Source: Escherichia fergusonii ATCC 35469 (GTDB lineage Bacteria; Pseudomonadota; Gammaproteobacteria; Enterobacterales; Enterobacteriaceae). From it: a stretch of DNA of 64,000 nucleotides. Where the stretch lies: positions 2,604,001 to 2,668,000 of the forward strand of contig NC_011740.1 in NCBI RefSeq assembly GCF_000026225.1, read 5' to 3'. Each line of letters opens with the position of its first letter. The stretch's first letter is position 1. The position numbers and the translations under genes are program-made. Shown piece by piece: positions 49,641 through 60,603 of this stretch. The notes under the pieces were generated by a model that saw only the letters and a list, made by a program, of their open reading frames with translations, ran no database searches and was not told where the DNA came from.

Positions 49641-50087
49641 TATTTATCCACTGTAATAACCATCCGTAATTATAACGGTTAAATATCCTTCACCCCTTAC
49701 CAAATATTTGTTCATTCGTGCGCTTAATTCACTGCAAATTATTTACCGGATGAATGAATTATATTTCCCTTACTCGATTCAGCATTTAACTATTTATTTT
49801 TAACCCTCAACGTTTGTCACCATATTGATAATTATTTGTTAAACAATTGTTTTATTTCGCATTGGTTATACCAATTGCCCGCCCAAACGCCTTCTGCACT
49901 CCCCTTTCGTTATAACACCCTTTTGCAACAGCTTCTTAAAATCAACTTGATATGTTTTGCAACATATGTGACCTGACAGCCAAATCCAAGTAACAGGAAT
50001 TTAATCATGTTTACAGTAATGTAACCTTCCCGTAAAATGCCCACACACTTTAAACGCCACCAGATCCCGTGGAATTGAGGTCGTTAA
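49641..50087. promoter_or_regulatory. Long AT-rich leader of the cyo operon
   Basis: About 450 bp without an ORF, strongly AT-rich up to about 49860. In E. coli the cyoA promoter is repressed by ArcA and Fnr when oxygen is low; such sites would lie here, but I could not assign them with confidence. Confidence 0.5.
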
Positions 50088-51035
50088 ATGAGACTCAGGA
50101 AATACAATAAAAGTTTGGGATGGTTGTCATTATTTGCAGGCACTGTATTGCTCAGTGGCTGTAATTCTGCGCTGTTAGATCCCAAAGGACAGATTGGTCT
50201 GGAGCAACGTTCACTGATACTGACGGCATTTGGCCTGATGTTGATTGTCGTTATTCCCGCAATCTTGATGGCTGTTGGTTTCGCCTGGAAGTACCGTGCG
50301 AGCAATAAAGATGCTAAGTACAGCCCGAACTGGTCACACTCCAATAAAGTGGAAGCTGTGGTCTGGACGGTACCTATCTTAATCATCATCTTCCTTGCGG
50401 TACTGACCTGGAAAACCACTCACGCTCTTGAGCCTAGCAAGCCGCTGGCACACGACGAGAAGCCCATTACCATCGAAGTGGTTTCCATGGACTGGAAATG
50501 GTTCTTCATCTACCCGGAACAGGGCATTGCTACCGTGAATGAAATCGCTTTCCCGGCGAACACTCCGGTGTACTTCAAAGTGACCTCCAACTCCGTGATG
50601 AACTCCTTCTTCATTCCGCGTCTGGGTAGCCAGATTTATGCCATGGCCGGTATGCAGACTCGCCTGCATCTGATCGCCAACGAACCCGGTACTTATGACG
50701 GTATCTCCGCCAGCTACAGCGGCCCGGGCTTCTCAGGCATGAAGTTCAAAGCTATTGCCACACCGGATCGCGCCGAATTCGACCAGTGGGTCGCAAAAGC
50801 GAAACAGTCGCCGAACACCATGTCTGATATGGCAGCGTTCGAAAAACTGGCCGCGCCTAGCGAATACAACCAGGTGGAATATTTCTCCAACGTGAAACCA
50901 GATTTGTTTGCCGACGTGATTAACAAGTTTATGGCTCACGGTAAGAGCATGGACATGACCCAGCCAGAAGGTGAGCACAGTGCACACGAAGGTATGGAAG
51001 GCATGGACATGAGCCACGCGGAATCCGCCCATTAA
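50088..51035 (+). CDS. cyoA: Cytochrome bo3 ubiquinol oxidase subunit II
   Basis: Membrane-anchored subunit II of the aerobic quinol oxidase. Length is 315 residues; lipobox ends at Cys25 (LLSGC). Two membrane helices, then a periplasmic cupredoxin domain that lacks the CuA ligands, as expected in a quinol oxidase. The C-terminus is rich in His/Met (HGKSMDMTQPEGEHSAHEG). First gene of cyoABCDE. Confidence 0.97.
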   Translation: MRLRKYNKSLGWLSLFAGTVLLSGCNSALLDPKGQIGLEQRSLILTAFGLMLIVVIPAILMAVGFAWKYRASNKDAKYSPNWSHSNKVEAVVWTVPILIIIFLAVLTWKTTHALEPSKPLAHDEKPITIEVVSMDWKWFFIYPEQGIATVNEIAFPANTPVYFKVTSNSVMNSFFIPRLGSQIYAMAGMQTRLHLIANEPGTYDGISASYSGPGFSGMKFKAIATPDRAEFDQWVAKAKQSPNTMSDMAAFEKLAAPSEYNQVEYFSNVKPDLFADVINKFMAHGKSMDMTQPEGEHSAHEGMEGMDMSHAESAH

Positions 51036-51044
51036 AGGGGTTGA

Positions 51045-53981
<2,937 letters not shown>

Positions 53982-53992
53982 GAGCGGCGGTT

Positions 53993-54883
53993 ATGATGTT
54001 TAAGCAATACCTGCAAGTAACGAAACCAGGCATCATCTTTGGCAACCTGATCTCGGTGATTGGGGGATTCTTGCTGGCCTCAAAGGGCAGCATTGATTAT
54101 CCCCTGTTTATCTACACGCTGGTTGGGGTGTCACTGGTTGTGGCGTCGGGTTGTGTGTTTAACAACTACATCGACAGGGATATCGACAGAAAGATGGAAA
54201 GGACGAAGAATCGGGTGCTGGTTAAGGGCCTGATCTCTCCTGCTGTCTCGCTGGTGTACGCCACCTTGCTGGGTATTGCTGGCTTTATGCTGCTGTGGTT
54301 TGGCGCGAATCCGCTGGCCTGCTGGCTGGGGGTGATGGGCTTTGTGGTTTATGTCGGCGTTTACAGCCTGTACATGAAACGCCACTCGGTCTACGGCACG
54401 TTGATTGGTTCGCTCTCCGGCGCAGCGCCGCCGGTGATTGGCTACTGTGCAGTGACAGGCGAGTTCGATAGCGGCGCAGCAATCCTGTTGGCTATCTTCA
54501 GCCTGTGGCAGATGCCTCATTCTTATGCCATCGCCATTTTCCGCTTTAAGGATTATCAGGCGGCAAACATTCCGGTACTGCCGGTGGTGAAAGGCATTTC
54601 GGTAGCGAAAAACCACATCACGCTGTATATCATCGCCTTTGCTGTTGCCACGCTGATGCTCTCTCTTGGCGGTTACGCTGGATATAAATATCTGGTGGTC
54701 GCCGCGGCGGTTAGCGTCTGGTGGTTAGGCATGGCCCTGCGCGGTTATAAAGTTGCTGATGATCGAATCTGGGCACGCAAGCTGTTCGGCTTCTCTATCA
54801 TCGCCATCACTGCCCTCTCGGTAATGATGTCCGTTGATTTTATGGTGCCGGACTCGCATACGCTGCTGGCTGCTGTGTGGTAA
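53993..54883 (+). CDS. cyoE: Protoheme IX farnesyltransferase (heme O synthase)
   Basis: UbiA-family membrane prenyltransferase that adds a farnesyl group to heme B to make heme O for CyoB. Length is 296 residues with about nine helices. The Asp-rich substrate motif [17 protein letters not shown] lies in the first cytosolic loop, and a second ([16 protein letters not shown]) further on. Last gene of cyoABCDE, 11 bp after cyoD. In K-12 the next gene is yajR. Confidence 0.97.
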
Positions 54884-54897
54884 ATATTATCGTCATC

Positions 54898-54928
54898 AAA
54901 AAACCCGCTTACTCTGGCGGGTTTTTTA
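54898..54928 (+). terminator. Terminator of the cyo operon
   Basis: AACCCGC/GCGGGTT stem followed by six T, 14 bp past the cyoE stop. Confidence 0.92.
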
Positions 54929-55020
54929 TTGCCCCTGCGATTAAACGAACCGATTATGTTATCGGTAAAGTTAATATTCAGTCGGTTTAAACTAAAAGGT
55001 GCAAAACCGACCGTTTGGAT

Positions 55021-55145
55021 ATACTCGTCATACTTCAAGTTGCATGTGCTGCGACTGCGTTCGTTCCCCCCAGTCACTTACTTTAGTAAGCTCCTGGGGA
55101 TTCACTCGCTTATCGCCTTCCTGAAACTTGAATTATTTAGAGTAT
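55021..55145 (+). repeat. RSA-type intergenic repeat
   Basis: A 125-bp copy of the E. coli RSA repeat, recognised by ATACTCGTCATACTTCAAGT at the start, a central hairpin around CTTACTTTAGTAAG and AATTATTTAGAGTAT at the end. It lies at the boundary between the conserved backbone (cyoE) and the accessory region. The rest of 54929-55257 has no ORF I can support. Confidence 0.85.
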
Positions 55146-55257
55146 AGTTTCCTTACCAGACGGATGCTTAATTTTGTAAGTAACACGAAGATTACCTCTA
55201 CAGAAATAACCTTCATCTCAATTAGCACCCCACATTTTTGGTTACCATAAATACTCC

Positions 55258-56796
55258 TTATTTATCTTGAGGCTGAATATATCCTTCTTTTAACAAATCG
55301 TGTTGTTTACCATTCAGCATCGCTGTCGCGGATTTAACCTTAAAAGTGAGATCATAAAAAGCGCATAAATTTTGTTCATAGACAGGTATATCAATATGAG
55401 TTTGCATATTATTTATTGGATTGTTATTCATATCTATGCCTAATGTATTTAAGCTAAAAGGAGGTACTGGAACCACATATTCTTTTGTTATACCTTCATT
55501 ATTTTCCAGTTCTAACGTAAGACGTAATGATGACATATTTGTAATTTTATTGGCGTTAATTTTAAAACTTTGATCACATATTTTTGGACGTTCATCACTA
55601 CCAGCGTCAAAAGAACCATAATGATCAATCGTTAATTCAGGTAAGGTATCAACTGAGCTTTCTCTACTCCGTTGGTCTGACTGGCAATGATCAATATATT
55701 CATTTTTTGATATTTTTTGGTCATTTAGCCCGGCACCTTTTTCGTAAAAACCCCTGGCCTTATTACAATCCACTGGACTCCCAAGCCCGTTGTAATACAT
55801 CCAGCTTAACCACAATGCACCTTTTGCCGCACCTTCATGTTCCGCTTGCTCAAAAAGAGAAAGGGCTTTCGTATAATCAACCTTGCCATCAAGGCCCGAA
55901 TAGTAAATCTTGCCTAATGCAAGCAGAGCGTCTTTATTATTTTGGTTTGCAGCAAGTTGATACCATTTTTTTGCCTCCTTCCTGTCAACTTTAAGACCGG
56001 CGCTGCCAGTTTCCCAGGTGCTGCCTAACGCAAACTGTGCTGGCGCGTAACCGTGTTCGGCAGTCCAGCGAAACCATTGCAACGCTTCCTGTTTTGTTTC
56101 TAATGAATGCCTGTCATCAAGAATTGAATATCCTTCGAGATAAAACCTGGCAACCATATACGTTATTTGAGGGTCACAATCCTGTGCCCATTGCATCGCC
56201 AGTTTAAAAATTTCGCTTTTACCAAAACCTATTCGCTGCCAGAATATCAAATCACTATCTGTCGCCTGATTCAAAGATCTACTAACAAAACGGAGAAACT
56301 CATGGCGATGAGTTTTATCTGCTTCGGCTTTATTTTTCAGTGACCAGACCTTTTCAATAGTATCTTTTATTAAATGCTCAGAAACGGAAAGATCTGATAC
56401 TTTCATTTTTTTCGCATATTGCTCAGCTAATTCACTGCTCTGTTTTACCCTTTTTCCGTATTGGTAAAAGTAACTGGCATTATAACATCCATACTCACCG
56501 CCTAAGTTACAGGCTTGAGAATAATAGCTGAGTGCCTTTTCTAAATCCGCCTCAACGGTAACTTCGTATTCATTAGCAACGCCATGCTCATATATAAAGC
56601 CTAAAGTAACCAGAGCCTGAGGATCGTTTGTCTTAGCCAGCAATTGCAACTGGGTTAATGACGTGTTATTATCTTGCATTATTTCTTTATATATTTTCTC
56701 TATTTTATATTCATGCGGCGACACTTCATTTGCATAAAGATAACCACTATAAATAAAAGGAACGATTAACACCAATCTTTTAAACTTCACAAACAT
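55258..56796 (-). CDS. Secreted Sel1-repeat protein
   Basis: A 512-residue protein with an N-terminal signal peptide (about 1-22, cut before NEVSPHEY). It carries several Sel1-like/TPR-related repeats in two groups. Clear examples are EALQWFRWTAEHGYAPAQFA, AKKWYQLAANQNNKDALLAL and ALSLFEQAEHEGAAKGALWL. The C-terminal 140 residues lack repeats and look beta-rich. The gene is AT-rich and not at this position in K-12. Sel1 proteins are usually scaffolds in envelope or host-interaction pathways; nothing here fixes a function. It converges on cyoE and lies on the same strand as the regulator upstream. Confidence 0.8.
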   Translation of the reverse strand: MFVKFKRLVLIVPFIYSGYLYANEVSPHEYKIEKIYKEIMQDNNTSLTQLQLLAKTNDPQALVTLGFIYEHGVANEYEVTVEADLEKALSYYSQACNLGGEYGCYNASYFYQYGKRVKQSSELAEQYAKKMKVSDLSVSEHLIKDTIEKVWSLKNKAEADKTHRHEFLRFVSRSLNQATDSDLIFWQRIGFGKSEIFKLAMQWAQDCDPQITYMVARFYLEGYSILDDRHSLETKQEALQWFRWTAEHGYAPAQFALGSTWETGSAGLKVDRKEAKKWYQLAANQNNKDALLALGKIYYSGLDGKVDYTKALSLFEQAEHEGAAKGALWLSWMYYNGLGSPVDCNKARGFYEKGAGLNDQKISKNEYIDHCQSDQRSRESSVDTLPELTIDHYGSFDAGSDERPKICDQSFKINANKITNMSSLRLTLELENNEGITKEYVVPVPPFSLNTLGIDMNNNPINNMQTHIDIPVYEQNLCAFYDLTFKVKSATAMLNGKQHDLLKEGYIQPQDK

Positions 56797-56854
56797 TTAA
56801 CTCAGTCCTTTGATAAAAAATTATTTTCACACAATAATATAATTATTTAGCCTT

Positions 56855-57613
56855 TTAACCAAACAACATCGCCTGGGCACTGTAGAGAAGATCCAAATGA
56901 TCACGACACAACTTTTCGATTGAAGTTCTGGACTGATGACTGGTCAGGCTTAGCGCTCCCCAGTATTGTCCTTCTCTGTCGATTAGCGGTACAGCAATCA
57001 CCAACATGCCAATCTCAAATTCCTGCTCAACGGTGGCGTAGCCCAACTCTCGAACTTCAGCAATTTTTGCCTTTAGCAGCTGAATATCCGTCACTGTATA
57101 TGGCGTTCTTTGCTCACATCGAATGCGCCGTAGCACCATTTCACATTCGGCTTCATCAAGGGAAGCCAGCCATAACCGGCCTCCGGCTGTACAATGGATG
57201 GGCACACGCTCACCCAGACGTACTGAGGTTGAATTAAACGGCGTATGTTTGCTACGGGCGATATAAACCAACTCGTCGTCATCAATAACCCCCACTGACG
57301 CATGTTCTTCGCTACGACTGGCGACGTACTCAACTATCGGCCTCACCATCTTTGGAAATTGAGCGGAGTCCACATACGCCTGACCGAGCCGCAGTGTTCG
57401 GGCTGTAAGCCAGTAATACCGCCCATCGGTATTCAGATAACGTTCATGGACCAGCGTCAGGAAAAAGCGCCTTGTCGCACTTTGCGTTAATCCGCTCAGT
57501 TTTGCCGCCTGAGGAACAGTTAATCGAGGAAATTCCTTAGAGAAAAGTTGAATCAGCGCCAGCCCCTTTTGCAGACCAACGATCAAATCCCGCTGATGTA
57601 TCTGGTTTTGCAT
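56855..57613 (-). CDS. IclR-family regulator, PcaR/PobR-like
   Basis: A 252-residue transcription factor with an N-terminal winged helix (LTVPQAAKLSGLTQSATRRF) and a C-terminal IclR effector domain. The opening RDLIVGLQKGLALIQLFS and YYWLTARTLRLGQAYVDS follow the PcaR/PcaU/PobR branch, which controls catabolism of aromatic and hydroaromatic acids such as protocatechuate, 4-hydroxybenzoate and quinate. It is transcribed divergently from the catabolic operon and probably controls it from the shared 150-bp region. Confidence 0.85.
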   Translation of the reverse strand: MQNQIHQRDLIVGLQKGLALIQLFSKEFPRLTVPQAAKLSGLTQSATRRFFLTLVHERYLNTDGRYYWLTARTLRLGQAYVDSAQFPKMVRPIVEYVASRSEEHASVGVIDDDELVYIARSKHTPFNSTSVRLGERVPIHCTAGGRLWLASLDEAECEMVLRRIRCEQRTPYTVTDIQLLKAKIAEVRELGYATVEQEFEIGMLVIAVPLIDREGQYWGALSLTSHQSRTSIEKLCRDHLDLLYSAQAMLFG

Positions 57614-57649
57614 AGCAGTTCACATTTTCGCAACAAAAAAGTAATTGTA

Positions 57650-57684
57650 GCGCGATTATCGCAATGGTGGTGCGATTAACAGGC
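57650..57684. promoter_or_regulatory. Paired PcaR-like operator sites
   Basis: On the minus strand TTGCGATAATCGCGC (57650-57664) and GCCTGTTAATCGCAC (57670-57684) start 20 bp apart, two helical turns. From memory the PcaR operator is GTTCGATAATCGCAC; the sites match it at about 12 and 11 of 15 positions. They sit between the divergent regulator and operon. Confidence 0.6.
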
Positions 57685-57764
57685 AAGCTGTCCGAATTCT
57701 GCATTGCTGCTCTCAGATTCCGTTGAAATACTTAAGCAACATTAAGTTAACAAGAGAGCAAATT

Positions 57765-58586
57765 ATGATTACTGGATTCACTCAGGTTGTGGCTGTTATC
57801 GGGCACCCTATCAACCAGGTTAAATCGCCAGAAAACTTTAACCGTTACTTTGCTCAACAGCAGATGGACAGCGTTATGATCCCGATTGATATCGAACCAG
57901 ATGCGGTGGCGGGTTATCTGAATGCGCTACGCGGTTGGAAAAATATGAGCGGCGTACTGGTTACTGTTCCACACAAACAACGGGTTGCCGCGTTACTTGA
58001 TGAATTATCCCCACGTGCCATGCATCTGAATGCCGTCAATGTAGTGAGAAAATTGCCTGATGGTCGTTTGAAGGGCGACATGCTGGATGGTGTGGGATTT
58101 TTGCTGGCTGCAAAAGAACATAATTTTCAGTCATCAGGTAAGAAAGCCTTGCTTTCTGGCTGTGGCGGTGTCGGAAGTGCCATTGCATGGGGGCTTTGTG
58201 AAGCAGGTGCGACTCATCTTGCCATTTATGATCAAAATCCGGCAATGCAACAGAGTCTCTTTAATCGTCTTGCCACACATTTCCCGCATGTTCATCTCTC
58301 TTCATTACCAGAAACTTTACAGGATATTGATATCCTTATTAATGGTTCTCCTGCCGGAATGGTGGGCTTTGATCCTTTACCCATCCCGCCAGCGTTACTG
58401 GAAACATTAACTTCGGCTACGCATGTTGCTGACGTAGTCACTGCCCCTGTGATGACACCACTGCTAACTTTTGCTCAGCAGCGTGGTTGTGTTATCCAGA
58501 CCGGGCCAGAAATGGCACTGGCACAAATGAAACTGATGGGCGAATTTATCGGAGCGATGCCTCAACAGGAAGAGGCCGCAGCATGA
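57765..58586 (+). CDS. Shikimate dehydrogenase-family oxidoreductase
   Basis: A 273-residue AroE/YdiB-family enzyme. Catalytic Lys71 (VTVPHK), Asn92 (NAVNV) and Asp108 (GDMLDGVG) are present and the dinucleotide site is GCGGVG at 132-137. Asp156 at the end of the second strand (AIYDQN) replaces the basic NADP motif of AroE, which favours NAD+ and hence an oxidative role. The first Ser of the AroE carboxylate-binding SKS is Val19 (VKS), so the substrate is probably not shikimate itself. The ATG at 57765 follows AAGAGAG. First gene of the operon, overlapping the next by 4 bp. Confidence 0.87.
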   Translation: MITGFTQVVAVIGHPINQVKSPENFNRYFAQQQMDSVMIPIDIEPDAVAGYLNALRGWKNMSGVLVTVPHKQRVAALLDELSPRAMHLNAVNVVRKLPDGRLKGDMLDGVGFLLAAKEHNFQSSGKKALLSGCGGVGSAIAWGLCEAGATHLAIYDQNPAMQQSLFNRLATHFPHVHLSSLPETLQDIDILINGSPAGMVGFDPLPIPPALLETLTSATHVADVVTAPVMTPLLTFAQQRGCVIQTGPEMALAQMKLMGEFIGAMPQQEEAAA

Positions 58587-60259
58587 AAAGCTGGGATGTC
58601 GTTGTCATTGGTAGCGGCGCAGCAGGCTTTGCCGCTGCCGTTTCCGCCTGCTGTAAAGGGCTTTCAGTACTGATGCTGGAAAAAGCAGAGCAGTTTGGTG
58701 GAACGTCAGCAATTTCAGGCGGCGCGGTATGGCTTCACGATACCGACCAGGCGAGAGAGCTGGGGAAAAATGATTCTGCCGAGGCAATAAAAACCTATCT
58801 GCAAGCCATTGTTGGTCCTGAAAACTACCGGGCAGAAATGATAGACGCTTTTGTGGCTCAGGGCCGTGAAGCACTGGCATTTCTTGAAAGCGAAGGAGCT
58901 GTTAAATACAGTTTGCGTCCTTTATCCCCCGATTACTATCCCGATGAAGCTGGCGCGGTAGATGTTGGCCGGGCGCTGGAAGTCATCGAATTTGACGGGC
59001 GCGCCCTGGGTACTCGCTTTGCTGACTTACGTTCGCCGCCACCGGGAATGTTGCTGTTCGGTGGAATGATGGTTAACCGTGTCGATATCCAGCATTTTCT
59101 CGATATGCGCCGCTCGCTTCACTCCTTGCTGCACTGTAGCAAATTATTACTTCGCTATGGTCGCGACCGCCTGCGTTATCACCGGGGAACACGCCTTGCA
59201 ATGGGTAATGCACTTATTGCTCGTATGGCTCATGTGGCTTTTCGTAAGGGACTAACACTGGAGCTTAACGTCAATGTTTTATCTTTAATCGCGGAAAACG
59301 GCACCGTTACCGGCGTGCAAATTGAACAACATGGCCAGCAACACATTGTTCATGCCCGCTATGGTGTAGTGCTCGCCGCTGGAGGGTTTGCTGCTGGTGA
59401 ACTGGCTGCTCAGTTTCGTCCTCAAACACGTGAACATTTCACTATGTCTCCGGGTACAAATGACGGAGCTGCGTTACGTTTAGGCGCTGCTATTAATGCC
59501 CGGCAAGGTGCGGATCTCCCTTCTAATTTCTTCTGGGCGCCAGTTTCTGTACTTCGTCATCCTGATGGTCGTGAGGAACGATTCCCCCATCTTGTGACTG
59601 ATCGCGCCAAGCCGGGTGTCATCGCGGTTAACCAGCAAGCAGAGCGCTTTGTTAATGAATCTAACTCTTACCATCACTTTGCCAGTGCCATGCAAAGCCA
59701 GGCGGAAAATGCCCCTTGTTATTTGCTCTGCGATGCCCTGGCGATGAAACGCTATGGCCTGGGGTTGGCACGTCCGTCGCCTGTCAATAATGACGCACTG
59801 GTACGGGCAGGATATTTGTACAAAGCACAGAGTCTGAACGAATTGGCGCAGCTTCTGGGGCTTGATGCTGCAAAACTGGAAGCCACCGTAGCGCGATACA
59901 ACCATGACGCCAGCAATGGTAGAGATGAGCAATTTCGGAAAGGCGCTAACAGTTACAACCAGGCAATGGGTGATCCTGCCCACCAGCCAAATGCCTGTAA
60001 TGCGCCTCTGCTTGAGGCTCCGTTTTACGCTATCACCCTTTATACCGGCGATTTGGGTACATCCAGAGGACTGGTCACCACACCTGATGCTCAGGTGCTC
60101 AACCAAAGTGGTTGCCCGATAAAGGGCCTCTACGCGGTGGGAAACGATATGGATTCCATTATGGCGGGAACGTACCCCGGCCCAGGTATCACACTCGGTC
60201 CTGCACTGACCTTTGGTTATCTCGCCGCCAGCCACATGGCACAACAACAGACACCATAA
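58583..60259 (+). CDS. FAD-dependent dehydrogenase, 3-ketosteroid-dehydrogenase/fumarate-reductase-like (copy 1)
   Basis: A 558-residue flavoprotein of the FAD_binding_2 family. FAD Rossmann motif GSGAAG at 10-15, GGTSAISGGAVW at 39-50, and C-terminal GNDMDSIMAGTYPGPGITLG typical of KstD-type alkene-forming dehydrogenases. No signal peptide, so cytosolic. Such enzymes insert a double bond next to a ring ketone (or reduce one), which fits working after a ring-alcohol dehydrogenase. Its ATG overlaps the previous stop (ATGA). A longer frame from 58487 is rejected. Substrate is unknown. Confidence 0.85.
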   Translation: MKSWDVVVIGSGAAGFAAAVSACCKGLSVLMLEKAEQFGGTSAISGGAVWLHDTDQARELGKNDSAEAIKTYLQAIVGPENYRAEMIDAFVAQGREALAFLESEGAVKYSLRPLSPDYYPDEAGAVDVGRALEVIEFDGRALGTRFADLRSPPPGMLLFGGMMVNRVDIQHFLDMRRSLHSLLHCSKLLLRYGRDRLRYHRGTRLAMGNALIARMAHVAFRKGLTLELNVNVLSLIAENGTVTGVQIEQHGQQHIVHARYGVVLAAGGFAAGELAAQFRPQTREHFTMSPGTNDGAALRLGAAINARQGADLPSNFFWAPVSVLRHPDGREERFPHLVTDRAKPGVIAVNQQAERFVNESNSYHHFASAMQSQAENAPCYLLCDALAMKRYGLGLARPSPVNNDALVRAGYLYKAQSLNELAQLLGLDAAKLEATVARYNHDASNGRDEQFRKGANSYNQAMGDPAHQPNACNAPLLEAPFYAITLYTGDLGTSRGLVTTPDAQVLNQSGCPIKGLYAVGNDMDSIMAGTYPGPGITLGPALTFGYLAASHMAQQQTP

Positions 60260-60272
60260 ACAGGAGATTGTC

Positions 60273-60593
60273 ATGATTTATGAAAAACGTACCTACACCA
60301 TTAACCCACTGAAAATGGCCGACTGGCTGGCCCTCTATAAAAGCGATGCTCTGGCAGTACAAACAGAACATCTCGGCAAACTCATTGGCTTTTTCTTTAC
60401 TGAAATCGGTGTTGTTAACCAGGTTGTTCATATCTGGGCGTATGAGAGCCTGGATGATCGTCTGGTCCGTCGTACACGAATGGCTCAGGACGAACGCTGG
60501 CTCACCTTTTCGCGCAAGAATCGCGAACTGGCCGCTGTTGAACGTCTTGAGTCGGTGTTGATGCGTCCGACAGATTTCTCCCCACTGCAATAA
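60273..60593 (+). CDS. NIPSNAP-family small protein
   Basis: A 106-residue protein of the NIPSNAP dimeric alpha/beta barrel family, starting MIYEKRTYTINPLKMADWL and containing HIWAYESLDDRLVRR. In bacteria these small proteins often sit inside catabolic operons; their chemistry is poorly known. CAGGAG lies 8 bp upstream of the start. It lies between two paralogous flavoprotein genes, 13 bp after the first and 10 bp before the second, so it may act with one or both. Confidence 0.83.
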   Translation: MIYEKRTYTINPLKMADWLALYKSDALAVQTEHLGKLIGFFFTEIGVVNQVVHIWAYESLDDRLVRRTRMAQDERWLTFSRKNRELAAVERLESVLMRPTDFSPLQ

Positions 60594-60603
60594 GGAGCAG
60601 GCC

